Assembly: GCA_013115125.1 (NCBI GenBank)
Contig: JABANN010000529.1
Coordinates: 1 to 22,860 of the forward strand
Reading direction: 5' to 3'
Length of the DNA: 22,860 bases
Origin: Perkinsus olseni
Lineage: Eukaryota > Perkinsozoa > Perkinsida
The position numbers and the translations under genes were made by a program. The notes beneath the pieces are model-generated. The model saw only the letters and a list, made by a program, of their open reading frames with translations. It searched no databases and had not been told where the DNA came from. Below, in pieces: positions 1-10,866 of this stretch. Numbering within the stretch: position 1 is the first letter of the stretch; every line of letters starts with the position of its first letter.

Positions 1-813
1 ATGTCAAAGCTTCGTACCAACAGAGTTATCTCAATTTTAGCGATTTGCATATCAAAATGGCACACACTGTAGACTTGGATTCAACAGGTAGGCTCTACTT
101 GGTGGTGAAAACCTCCCACATGAAGTAATCGATTTCACCCTTGGCCATCGATTCTACGGCTCCGTCAAGGGAGTTCACAACCTAATGGAATCGCGTTTCC
201 CGCGTGCAGCACGATGGGTTAGAGCGGACCTTGAATCTGAGGTCTCCTTCAGCGTTGTCGTTATCGACCTGAGCCATGATGTGCGAACCGCTCCCCATTC
301 GCGAGATTCCAAAAATATTGCTATCGGAGTCCGCTGGGCGGCTAGCCAATGCGTGAACACCCCAAACGAGAGGAGATGCTACATAGGTACCTGAGGATAG
401 TCACTCACAACTGTCACTTGAACAAGTCCAGGGGAGTTGAGGTGCTACCGAGAATTTCGACTCTTTCCTTGGCGTCTTCACCGGAGTTCTTGATAATATG
501 GGCGACAGCCGACTCGGTCAGCACGCATGCGCAGTCTACCTCCTTTGAGATCACGGCATTCAGCATCGCCCCGCTGCCACCAGGGTACGTTCTCCAGGCA
601 AGCTGCGACAGGGAAGCCACCTCGCAGTCATCCGATATCAGTCGATGCCTCACCTGCGGACCCTCCGCAGCCGGGTCTTCCTTAGCTTGGCGTTTCAGAA
701 GGCGTTGGAATGGCGCATTAAAATGTTCTGGGACTCCACCGAAGCGAACAAGGTTGTCCTGAGACTCGACGAGTAGATAACGGAGCGAAGGAGTATCACA
801 CCTTGAAGGTCAT
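1..813 (-). CDS. Ca3427-like periplasmic-binding-protein-fold protein (partial, runs off left edge)
   Basis: Spliced minus-strand gene. Exons are 813-802 (a 12-nt first exon, MTFK), 758-654, 602-449, 390-230 and 181 to about 95, with introns of 43, 51, 58 and 48 nt and phase kept throughout. The protein reads RFGGVPEHFNAPFQRLL, then YPGGSGAMLNAV, CACVLTESAVAHI, LGTYVASPLVWGVHAL, FGISRMGSGSHIMA, VVNSLDGAVESMAKGEIDYF and MWEVFTTK. This order of blocks is typical of the type-2 binding-protein fold family named after Candida albicans Ca3427 (GSG ligand loop, LTE, GISRxGSGSHIMA, MWExFTTK). No signal peptide or transmembrane segment is visible, so a soluble intracellular protein is likely; the ligand is unknown. 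After MWEVFTTK a TAG follows, but family members continue, so I read a GTAGAG donor at about 96 and place the C-terminus outside the window. It lies 123 bp downstream of the uL14m gene on the same strand. Confidence 0.8.
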
Positions 814-936
814 GATGAGGATTAGACGCTGAGAAATCAACCTAACCCCGCCCAAATCCATTCAATTAGCATTAAACGTCACCAACACAACACTGGCCCC
901 TCACACGGAAACTGAATCGTCATGGCGTCGTAGATT

Positions 937-1431
937 CTAGAAGATCCATCGCGCCATATTCCTGAAGAGAGGCGTAGGGAAGATGTGTCCGCCACAGGAG
1001 GTGATACCTCACTGAATGGCCACACTCGTACGTGACCGGTCCCTTCACTTTGTTGCCGAGCGGCTTGTTGTTGCTGATGGCTATGAAGGCGTTCTACTCG
1101 CACAACCACCAAAGCACTGAAGCTGTCCACAACGACGTCGAGTTACCTCATCGAACTTTATGGTGGATCCGTCCTTGCGTTTGATTGGTTGCTTCGTTCT
1201 CACAATGATCCCTCGAGGAAGCTTCTCTCCCCGATACTCTCGGCTCTGAGAATCGACAACTGCTTGTGGTACTATAATCACATCATGGTTGACCTTATCT
1301 CGAACTGCCATCCGGAAAGCATAGCCTACTCGACCACGCGAGTGATGCCACTTGGGCATCCCAATTATAACAGCTTTGAAGATGCCGCAGTTGTCAGCGC
1401 ACTTCACCACAGATTGTTGCCAAAGTCCCAT
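937..1431 (-). CDS. mitochondrial ribosomal protein uL14m (bacterial L14 type)
   Basis: Three exons, 1431-1147, 1093-1008 and 961-937, with introns of 53 and 46 nt give a 131-residue protein ending in TAG; bacterial L14 is about 122 residues. It begins MGLWQQSVVKCADNCG, matching the VxDxADNSG start of bacterial L14. It continues with RGIIVRTKQPIKRKDGSTIKFDE, joined by splicing to NAFIAISNNKPLGNKVKGPV and TYEC. These correspond to the VVVRTK, DGSxIxFDDNA and GTRIFGPVAREL blocks. L14 sits in the large-subunit core at the inter-subunit face. The bacterial character points to the mitochondrial ribosome rather than cytosolic uL14. The segment at residues 45-70 aligns loosely. No clear targeting presequence precedes the start Met, and the upstream frame is closed by a stop 18 nt before it, so either targeting is internal or an upstream exon is missing from this model. 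Confidence 0.85.
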
Positions 1432-1947
1432 CCAGAAAGGGAGAACTCTTCAAACCCAGATTAAGAAGTCGGGACGCAGCGGCGCTTAGCGGCTGTAACC
1501 GAGTGGACGCCTCGCCTGGACGATTGGACGCACGAAGAGCAAATGAGCACAACAAGCAAATATGGGTAGTAATGTTGAGACTAATGGTCCGCAACAGCAA
1601 TGGAGATAATTGTCACTATAGTACATTCGTACTCGGGGCAGTTAGAAAACGGGTTTTACCTGCGACATCGTCTGGGCTAAAGCCCTCTGAAGTTGAACGT
1701 AGGTCGTGAAGCGACGCCCGGATAAATCATGCAACGCTACCGAAGCACCGCGACAGAGCCACCTTTTTAACGGACAGCGAATTAATACAGCTACTACATA
1801 ATGGCGCGCAGCAACCTGAGACGAAACCGCCGAGCGTTCGATTGAGAACTCAAGAAGAAAGGTTAGCAATGAAACTCCGTTGAAACAGGGTGAATAGATG
1901 GTAAACGTTCATAACAACATAGCTTATCTTTCATACGTTGGACCAAA
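1432..1947. other. intergenic spacer between the DHX37-like and uL14m genes
   Basis: This is 516 bp between two minus-strand genes. It should hold the 3' UTR of the helicase gene and the promoter or 5' UTR of uL14m. I see no conserved protein and no RNA gene. A small upstream exon of uL14m carrying a presequence could hide here, but none stands out. Confidence 0.5.
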
Positions 1948-4900
1948 TCAGTCCGCTGGAGGCCAAATTCGCTCGATAGCTTTGTGGGCCGACTTCTTGT
2001 ACCAGGACTCGCACTCGATCCGCAGCACGTCGGGGCTGTCGAGCCACACTTCCTCTAGCTGGCGACGAGACCCACAACGACTTCGCCGCAAGGATTCCAC
2101 CTGAGAAGGAATAATCATGGCTGCAACGAAGATGGGAACTCTCCGGCGGCGCGTACCATCGGCAACAGCCTCGCGTGTTCAAGTGTTGGTTCCGAGGATA
2201 ATGACGAGCGATATTTCATGAGTTTGGGAAATACTTTACCTGAGTGGAGAAGATCGCCGCGCGAACGGGTAAGGGAGCATCCTACCTTGAAGAATAGCGC
2301 AAGCAAAGACCTTCAAGCCGAAGGGGTCGAGAGCCGACAGCTCAATGCCAACAGTAGGGAGAGGCATCTCCAAAGGAATGTACATTGGAGTGAAGTGGGC
2401 CGTTACTCGGTCGTTTGAAGGCGAATAGAAGGGCGGCTGAGGCATCACACGAAGCTTTATAGCGCAATTCCTGGCAGTCGTGAACTACCGGCATCTTCAA
2501 TGGCGAGCCACGCTTGATAAGCTCTGGGCACTCGAGTCTAGCTAGGAACTCCGTGTCGACAGCCACGCCTGGGACAACAACGGCATCCTACGCCTTAAAG
2601 CGCCCATGGAGCCTACAAGTCCTTGCCACGTTCTTCCCTCGGGAATCGCTGGCCTTGACAATTTCAGTATAAGCAAACTCGCTAGGGCGTCTTCGATAAT
2701 AGAGTGACTCGCGATGAATGTAGACAACCATATGGTTGCGGGTGAGGTAAGAGCGGGAGTCCAGCGTAGACTTGCATCTGCCAAGGAGGAAGTTATAATT
2801 CTCAAATCATATGATGGGCATATGAGTTCTGTGCTCTACATCGCTGCCTACGCGATATGATCGATGAGTCCCCGCGTGACGCACTCGTGTACAAGGGCTA
2901 ACTGCTTGGCAGTTGGTGGTCTCGGCCGACACAAAGATACTCTCTCTGCATCGTTCAGGCCTCTGAACCGCAACCGACACAATAACTAATCTCCACAGCA
3001 CACACATGTCGGTACAAATAATGATCCATCTGGGCCAAGAGCTGCCGTGTCAAGCTGACGGCCTCGCTCAGCGCCTTCGATCGCAGCCTGTGCCGAACAC
3101 CTGAAGGGAACATATCCAACTACAACGGACTACAATTAGAATACAGAAAACGTCCTGGTCTGCCGGCTTGGTCCACATGTATCCGCCCACCGACCACAAC
3201 AGTGCTTCAATATCTGAGTTGCACTTGCTCCACCCTGGAAGTTTGACCTGCAGCTTCGATGACGACAGACTTGCGTTCTCGCTACGTATACCTTATCTTC
3301 ATCCTTTTCTTGTGGAGGCGGTATGAAGAGGTCACCAACAGTGAGAGCTGCTACAACACATACTACCATTACCTATGGTAATGGTAACGATGATGACGAG
3401 GATGGGACCGCTCATTGCACTTACAAGAACATCCCTCCACTCGACGTCGTTGCCCTCCCGTAGTCGGCCGGCATGGATCAGCATACAGCCGTGCCGAGGC
3501 GCAACAGGGAAGTTGGAACTGCGAAACAAGACGACTCCAAAGTCTCTGCATGCCGACTGAGCGCTTACATAGCCTCGCCTGTCTTCGTGATAGCGACCTC
3601 ATCATTACTAATACCGATACGCCGGACCGCACCCAACTCCGACAGTGATGTGACAGCATGCAACACCGCTGCCGCGGGCGGGGCTGTCGGCCACGGGAAG
3701 TGTCGGAAACGTGGTATGCCTGCCAAGGCGAATGAAGGCCTCCTGACGACACCAGAAGACTCACCCATCTTGGCCATCATCAATACAGTATCGTCTAAGG
3801 GCTGACCACTGGCAATCTCCGGTACTGGGAAGTCCGGCATCGTATCACCGTACACAGCTCCTGAATACCTGAGAAGCTCAAAAGGAGGTTTTACTCAAGC
3901 ATATACAGGCGACAGGTCTTACAGTCTATAGCAGTGACCAGGGCCAACACGACCCGCTCGACCGGCACGCTGATCCGCCGAGCTTGAGGCGCAGAAACCC
4001 ACCTGAAGGGGGCCCGTTCTGCGTAGACATGTACAGCACTACACATACCTTAAATACTGACACCCCGTCATTACGGTATACCCGCTTCTTCTCTCGACCA
4101 GTATCAACAACCTATTAGGACCACATCCCTCGCTGTTGGGGAGAACCAGCGCTCACGTATCGGATGTTAGGCAAAGTGAGAGCGGTCTCCGCAACATTGG
4201 TCGCTATGATGACGTGCCGCTCGTTCTCAGCCGGAGTTCTCTGAGGCAGAGTCAGTTCTCGATATCGGGGCTCTCTGCAAACCTACGAACGCTTCAGCCT
4301 GCTTGGTCGTTGACATCTGCGCATAGAGTGGTATCGGCACCAGACGGCCAGATCCGAATGCAGCACCCGTGAAAGCAGCCGAGCCACCTTTGTGACCGCC
4401 ACTACCGGTACCGGATGCCTTCTTGCAACCTACGAGCGCCTTGCCAGAGGGACTCTGATCCACCAAATTTACCTTTCTCCAGTATGATCTGTTCGACCTG
4501 CTCTGACTCTGATAACTTGAATGATGCAGGAGTGAGACTATCCTCAGTGCGTGCGTTTTCTACAGGCGTTTCCGGTGAGGATGAAACATCTGAAAGCGAC
4601 GACGCTCGCGATCCTGCTATACGCAATTCATTTTGCGGCACCCCTATTTTCGTATCGATGGAAGAACACAGGATGGAGCTCACCTGTGGCAGGGACTTCC
4701 TTTTCATCATCGTCAGACTCCTCATCCTCCTGGTCACTGTCGATATACTGATTGTGCTCTTCCTTCGTACGCCGCGGCTTTGCTCCCAAGGCCTCGCACA
4801 TCTCATAGATCTCAGACTTGCCGGTGGCAAACACCTGAAATCCAACGCAGGCTCAGTCCCGATGGAATGCACTTTGTCATACCAAGATAGATCCCCTAGG

Positions 4901-7688
4901 CAACTTGGCATGTATCAGCCTAACTTTACGAACAGCTGCCTTCACGTATTCTTGTTCGGTTCTCCTCTCAAAGTGTACCGTCACCGGATGTGTACGAGCA
5001 TCTATCTGGACCTACATACCAGCGCGCATCTCCAACCTCTACTCAGTGAAGCCTTCCGACCCTACTACCACTGGTGGCGGTCTTGGGAACAACTCAGCGT
5101 TCTGTGTGAAGTCAGTAAGGCGCAGGGTTGCACTCATAATGACCAGCCGTAATGGAGGCATGTTTCTCTCCATACGCATAGCTAACGACAGATGCTGGTT
5201 TCGTGGCAGCGCGCATTGGTAGTGGCATCACTTATTGCCCGGCTTATCATCCCAAGAAGGATATCACAATTGATGGACCTCTCGTGGGCTTCATCGATAA
5301 TAATCACACAGTATTTAGTGAGAAGGAAATCTGATTGAATCTGAAAAATGCGAACCTATGCAATTGACTAGTCATCCCCGCTATTATTCGCTTATTATTA
5401 TGAGCTGGTACGACGACCAGACAAGGAGCCGCGAATTCCAAAGCTCAATGAGAGTCATACGCGAGTGGCCAGTATGGTTTTTTGCCAAGGAAGGCATTCG
5501 TCCGCATGTCGACGCTCGAGCTTACCTCCCGCATGAGGATACCATCAGTCATGACCTTCAACTGCATCTTATCCGGCGACATAGACTTATCGTATCGAAC
5601 TTGGTATCTACAATTACAACGATCAAAGTGGTACACATCCTCAAGATCCTACCCAACCGTTCCATCTTGGTCCGGTCCAAGCTCCTCAGCAATTCGTCGT
5701 GCAACAGAAGTCGCTGCCACCTGACAAGCCCCCCCCCCACAAATTACCCACCCCAACGACGCAAAGGTGGTTACCCTTCTCGGCTGAGTCATGCCTATCA
5801 GCTTGCCATAGTACTGGGTCACGCCAGTTTCGTAAATGAACTGAGGCACCTGTGTACCTGCACACTTTCAAAATCTTCAACAACAGCGCCACTGCTAGCC
5901 TACTTTTGCCGCATCCCGTATCCCCGCATACTATACTAACACCCTGCGGTGCGTTCATCACGCAATCGACTATCTCAGTCTCCATCATGACCTGTTCAGC
6001 TCAATTGTCACAATACTGGGAGTGACATTCGAAGGAGCTCACCGCTGGAAGATGAGCGCGCTGCTTCTCAATCTCGAGCGGTCGATGCACCTGCAGTACG
6101 ACCGAGTTCAAGGCGAATTCCGGCATCTTTTCCGTACGTGTATCCTCGGGAAAGTGGGACCGGAAGGTTTCTTGGACTTGGCCGGAGCGAGAGCTTCTCT
6201 CAGTCTGCCTGGTGCGGACGGCTAAACACAAGTCAGTCTCCGTGTATTGATGACTGGATAGACGCGTGAGGCTGATCCTTAATTCAGATGAGGTTTGTTA
6301 TGGAAGCCCACACCAAGCCTGCTAAACCTATACACCTCTCAGGTAGCACTCCTTAGTCGCCAACGCACTAACTCAGCGCGCTAGCTAGGAGTTCCTCCTT
6401 ACCATTACGACGACCACCATAAACGCTCTCTAGATCCCCCTCGCCGAGGTCTCCGAAATCACAGGGAACGCTGTATGCACTATACTAGACCACGTCATTC
6501 TATCATACAGTACCCCGGAGACTGCAAGTCATCATGAGCGCACCCTATACCGCGATAAACCATTCACTACGAATGTACCCACCAAGGTCCCTTCCGTGTC
6601 AACACCCGCGATGGTCTTCTTCGAGGCACCTCGAACCTCCTTCGGCCTACGAGGTCTCTCCACATCCCCATCACTGAGCTCTGCCAATTCAGCAAGCTTT
6701 TGCTTTTTCTTTTGAAGTTTCGCCAATCCCACACCTAGTAAGCATAATACACCATTGGCAAGCACATTGTCTTGTGCTACTCTCCTCCCGACGCTTCTTC
6801 CGTACTCCGGCGTCCGCAACGGCGTGCATCTTAGCTTTTTCAGCGGCCGACAGTTGATGTGTTTTAAGTTCATCGAGGACTGCCAGTCTACATGAAGATC
6901 GCGTAAAACCCCAGAGATCGGGAAAATGCTGTGTAAACTCCAAACTCATGCGTAACCCCGAAGGACCAATTTTCGCAGGTAGGTAGGTCAACATCGAGCG
7001 AGGTGATGATATACTAAAGCGGACTACCCCAAAAGACCATCATAAATTCGGCTCACCTTTTGGCCTCCCTTGCAGCTCTTTCCTGCAGCTCCATGAGCTT
7101 CTTCCGTTTCCGTTTACCTAGTTCCACCACGTGTTGCCCTCTACACCGCTCAGGTCAGTGCTATGTACTCTTATCGCAGCTTAATTGCACACCGCGCGCA
7201 AGCTCAGATACTATTGCTCCATTGCAGCGATCCCGTGCGCGTGCGAAAGGACTCTCTCGTCAAGACTGGTAATAAACGAAGCGGTCGGCGATTCAGTTGA
7301 AAGGTAGCTTCGAACCAACGACGGAGCTCGCAAGAATTCCGCGGGTTCTCCGCATTGCGAGAGTCAAGCACAAAAAAACCCTAGAGGCAGTACGGTTCGA
7401 ACCGTGGACCTTCGCCGGGTAAAACACGGCTAGTGACGAGCAGATAATTCAACCGCAAAAAACCCGCGGGAAGCACAGTTGACCTCTACTTCACACAACA
7501 CTCCCTTTATTACTCATCTTCTCCTTAGGAGCCGCAGCTTCTTTATTCGCCTTCTTTTTAGCACTTTTATGCGCCTCCATGATCAGAGTGTTGGATCCCC
7601 CCGAGTCCACGATATCAGCATCGAGGCCGAGCAGGGATGGATCGAATAGTGATGGAGCTTCCTCCTCCGCTTGCCCTGTTGAGGTCAT
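1948..7688 (-). CDS. DEAH-box RNA helicase, DHX37/Dhr1 (Ecm16) family
   Basis: Large multi-exon gene. The family is the nucleolar helicase that releases U3 snoRNA from pre-40S particles. Reading right to left, the first exons (7688-7502, 7117-7057, 6887-6781, 6734 onward) encode a lysine-rich coiled N-terminus ([30 protein letters not shown]). Then come [16 protein letters not shown], motif [20 protein letters not shown] (a 50-nt-class intron splits the Ser codon near 5905), [30 protein letters not shown] with [11 protein letters not shown] (about 5600-5530), [10 protein letters not shown] (about 5290), VIMSATL (about 5140), an acidic insertion near 4700-4770, [10 protein letters not shown] (about 4200) and [18 protein letters not shown] (about 3970). 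The C-terminal winged-helix, ratchet and OB-type regions follow ([40 protein letters not shown]). The last exon ends [22 protein letters not shown], matching the IEKAWPP end of human DHX37. The key helicase motifs I, Ia, II, III, V and VI are present. Exons between 6734 and 6230 are not fully resolved. The start is the Met of MTSTGQ; an upstream in-frame Met lies at 7724. Confidence 0.92.
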
Positions 7689-8128
7689 GAGGCAAAACCC
7701 ACTAGCAGTCACATGACAAGCCACAGAAGATCAGCCGAGCTTCGAACCAAACGAAGTGCGGAGTATTTGTATAAGGGTGAAGTACAAAATGCAAGGGAAA
7801 GGTACAAAATCCAAGGAAGCGCGTGCGACAGAGAGGCAAAAGCAACAGAAAAAAACCTGAATTGCGGGTGAAGGCAGGAACGGGAAACCAGAAACCCCTC
7901 CCGATCCCGAAACTGTTACCCAGGGCAACCAGAAACCCGAACTGTTGCCCAGGTAAAGCAGAGCCCTGAAAACGCTTCCTTGGATTTTGTACTTCTCCCT
8001 TGGATTTTGGGAATTACCCATTTGTATCATCGTGTGACATGCGGACGAAATTCTGACAAACATGCGTCTATCTTTAGCGGAGCGATGCGAGTGCTCATCT
8101 TAACGCATGCGTGCAGTCCATAATCGCG
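7689..8128. promoter_or_regulatory. divergent intergenic region between the two gene runs
   Basis: This is 440 bp between the start codons of the minus-strand helicase gene and the plus-strand ABC1 kinase gene, so it must serve both promoters if no further 5' exons exist. More than half is taken by the repeat structure at 7780-8010. I cannot identify a TATA box or other core element with confidence. Confidence 0.55.
7780..8010. repeat. inverted-repeat element with doubled arms (MITE-like or cis-regulatory hairpin)
   Basis: The left arm at 7780-7821 contains two direct copies of a 14-mer: TACAAAATGCAAGG at 7783-7796 and TACAAAATCCAAGG at 7803-7816. The right arm at 7973-8010 carries the reverse complement twice: CCTTGGATTTTGTA at 7978-7991 and CCTTGGATTTTGGG from 7998. 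The inner arm match extends to AAATCCAAGGAAGCG/CGCTTCCTTGGATTT without mismatch. The roughly 150-bp interior holds its own imperfect direct repeat (CCAGAAACCC...CGAA-CTGTT-CCCAGG at 7888-7922 and 7928-7952). No transposase frame is present. The structure fits a short non-autonomous DNA element or a foldback regulatory region; target-site duplications are not obvious. Confidence 0.7.
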
Positions 8129-10633
8129 ATGCGAGGGCGTGTGATCGGACAAGCTACATTAGCTGCTGCAGCCAGCGCTGGTGCCATCTACTACCTTGAC
8201 GAGAACTATTGTTACTGTGTTGGTCGACGAAGTAAGACGCTTCCCTAAGACACCGCTAGCCTTCGAAAGTTTCCCTTCTTTTAGCGTTTCGAGCTGCAAA
8301 GTGTGGTGCATTCATATGGTGGCAGTACAAGAGAGTGTGGAATGCCGATAATGCTTCGGAAGTACACAGACGAGTGGCCGAGGAGATTGTTGCTACCTGC
8401 AAGAGGAACGAAGGCTTGTAGGGCAATGCAGCTTAGTCAAAAGAGTCATTGATGAGATTTATGCCGAGGACGCATCTCGGTTGTATCGCTTGGTTCGTGT
8501 ATCCCTTCGATTATCAGCGTTGTGAATAATGCTGCTCTTACCGCGTCCATTGTTCGAGAATGTTTCTTGGACGGTCCACGCGATGTAAGCGTGCATCAGG
8601 TACGTGAAGATAGGCCAGGTCCTATGCTCAATGGAAGTGGCCCTACCGAAGGAGATGCACAAACCATTTGAGGAACTACATGACAGAGCATTAGAGATGG
8701 AAGAAAGTACTGACACTACCAACTGTCACAGTTGAACTGTACATTGCTCTCACTCAATGCTTGTTAGGTGAAGTTCTCCGCCTACTGCGAGAATCCGGGG
8801 TTGATGAAGTCATTCAAGACTTCGAGCTGGAGCCTGTTGCCAGTGCCTCAATAGCTCAGGTAATCAATCCGCTTCTGGCTTGTCGACTTGAGCATAGCTC
8901 TTAACCTTCCATATTTTTATTGACGCGCAAAGTTGAAACGTGTAGCGGGCAGCGATGAACTTCAACTCCGAACATTTCAGTTCGAATCTGCTGGGACGAG
9001 CGTAATCTTGTTGGTTTTAACATCTGCAGTGGTGATGTTCACCGTATTCTGAAATGTACTAGTACGCCAACCTAGTGAATAATCATTCAGTCGTTTTTCA
9101 TTCGGACTGTGATCAACTGACCAAGCTATGTTGCGTGTTGTAGATTTGTTCGTATCCGACCTCGAAATTTGCGCAGTCTTATCCGTTTCCTCGTTGCAAC
9201 TTCGGGCTATCGTGGATGCATCTTCCCTCAGGTCCACAAAGCGCGACTCAAGGCTTCGCCGCACACCAGTGTAGCAGTGAAGCTCCGCAAACCTAGCGTG
9301 ACCTTCCAAGTTGCCTGGGATCTGAGAGCCTATTGGCTCATCCTATGGGCTTTAGAGAGGTCCTTTGATATTCCCATGCTGTGGACTTACGGGTTTACTA
9401 GGGAACAATTCCGGCAGGAGATGGATCTTCGCAATGAAGCTGCCAATTCGAATCGCGCGAAGGCAGAATTCGAGCAGTCTGATTTGAAAGAGTTTGTCTA
9501 TGTTCCGGACGTGTTCTGGGCCAGTGAAGAAGTGATAGTAGCTGAATGGATCGACGAGGCAGTGAAAGTGACGGACGCGGCGATCCTTGGAGTTGACCTG
9601 GGCCAGACTGTTAGGCATTGCACGGAGATGTTTGCTCATCAGATCTTCAATACTGGTCATGTAATAGAGGTTGAGTGGGCAATTCGATAGAGGAGCAGCA
9701 CTCAGGTCCATTGTGATCCCCATCCGGGAAATTTGCTCGTCAGGCGTCACCCGAGTAAAGGGAGAGGATTACTGCAAAGCTATCAGCCTCACCAGATTGT
9801 AAGGGCGGGGCACTGCGTATGTTCGAGATTAACAACGCATCTTGTAACCTGAGCGTGCCGCGTGCATTCGTTCTGACAGGGAATGAATAGCTGTATTTGA
9901 GAGAATCTCACTGTACGGCGTACAGTGTACGCTACGATTTTCCCGCATCATCATAGGTGAAGCGTTCATCGGTTTCAGCAATGTCTAGCTACAGAGCCCC
10001 CAGGAGAGCTCTCGGGCTGCCCTCTCTCTTGCTTCTTAGCGAGTTACGATCGTGCACTTACTGAGATGTCTGCTGCTCAACCCGAGCATCGTGTTCTCAT
10101 AGTTGTCGTAATGGGTTCCCCAGGTTCTCATCGATCATGGTCTCTACACGAATTTCCCAGAGGAACTCAGGGAGGAGTACACGCAATTTTGGTGCGCCAT
10201 AGCGCGTGGCGACCGACCGAGATTGAAATCGATATGCGAGTCATGGGGCGTGAAGGATTTCGGCATGCTAGCCTCAGTGATGATGATGAGCCGTCTGAGG
10301 AACCTGAAGGGATGGCAGGATCCTAAGAGCGCGGAACAACTAAGGGAGGCCGAATGGTCAAAGCTTAGCCGGTTCGAGAAAGAACAACGCATTAAAGAGA
10401 AGTGGCAGAAGCTGATTGAAGATACGAAATCGTTCCCGCGGGAGCTTTTCTTCGTATCGCGCTGTGTAAATTACATTAGAGCCACCAACTACCGGCATGG
10501 GTCCCCGGTTGACAGAGTGGCCGTAATGATGGAGTATGCGTTGAGGAATGATAAGGAAGCAAGTTACTTGAAGTTTCCGTGGTACTATGCCGTACTGTCT
10601 GCGGGTCGGTGGGCATTCAGATGGCTCATTTGA
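8129..10633 (+). CDS. ABC1/ADCK1-type atypical kinase (UbiB family)
   Basis: Seven exons, 8129-8231, 8285-8417, 8600-8706, 8768-8859, 9232-9660, 9706-9798 and 10124-10633, give 488 residues ending in TGA. Introns are 53, 182, 61, 372, 45 and 325 nt. Family signatures appear in order: YVKIGQ (about 80-85, the KxGQ motif that replaces a normal kinase N-lobe), LPKEMHKPFEELHDRA, EPVASASIAQVHKA (136-149, Ala-rich loop), VAVK with Lys162, MDLRNEAAN (209-217, the ExD/NxxxEAxN region), VHCDPHPGNLLVRRHP (catalytic Asp292) and VLIDHGLYT (metal-binding Asp323). All catalytic residues are present. A hydrophobic stretch at residues 9-24 may be a membrane anchor or targeting region. DHG instead of DFG and the long C-terminal helical region fit the ADCK1/MCP2 branch, which in animals and yeast acts at the mitochondrial inner membrane. 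The exact branch is a family-level inference. Confidence 0.92.
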
Positions 10634-10866
10634 CTTCACAATTTGACTGCAGAGTTTTTCAACCAACTGGAATTAATAGAGATCAGCTCTCATGAGATTC
10701 TCCTTCGACTGGGAGGACGATCGTGAAAACATTTTTAGTGCTTGTTTCTGATTTAGTGGTATTGACTTCATACGGTGCATTAATGGTGGGGCTGTGACTG
10801 TCAGAAGGGAAGTCCTTGCGCCAGGAAATTGGGTGTTTTAGACTTGGGCCCATTGTAATTTCCAAG

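Noticed and set aside
4415-5152. 245-codon open frame on the plus strand
   Set aside because: It lies opposite exons of the DHX37-like helicase and has no recognisable motif; it is an antisense shadow.
7392-7405. ACGGTTCGAACCGT, a 14-bp palindrome resembling a tRNA B box
   Set aside because: No D-arm, anticodon arm or matching acceptor stem can be folded around it on either strand. It sits in the first intron of the helicase gene.
9352-9750. 132-codon open frame on the minus strand
   Set aside because: It is antisense to the largest ABC1 kinase exon, which has clear catalytic motifs on the plus strand.
10066-10123. Met codon and coding-like start MSAAQPEHRV before the last ABC1 kinase exon
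   Set aside because: It lies in the 325-nt intron; the preceding exon joins directly in phase (PHQI to VLIDHGLYT), which is the family sequence.
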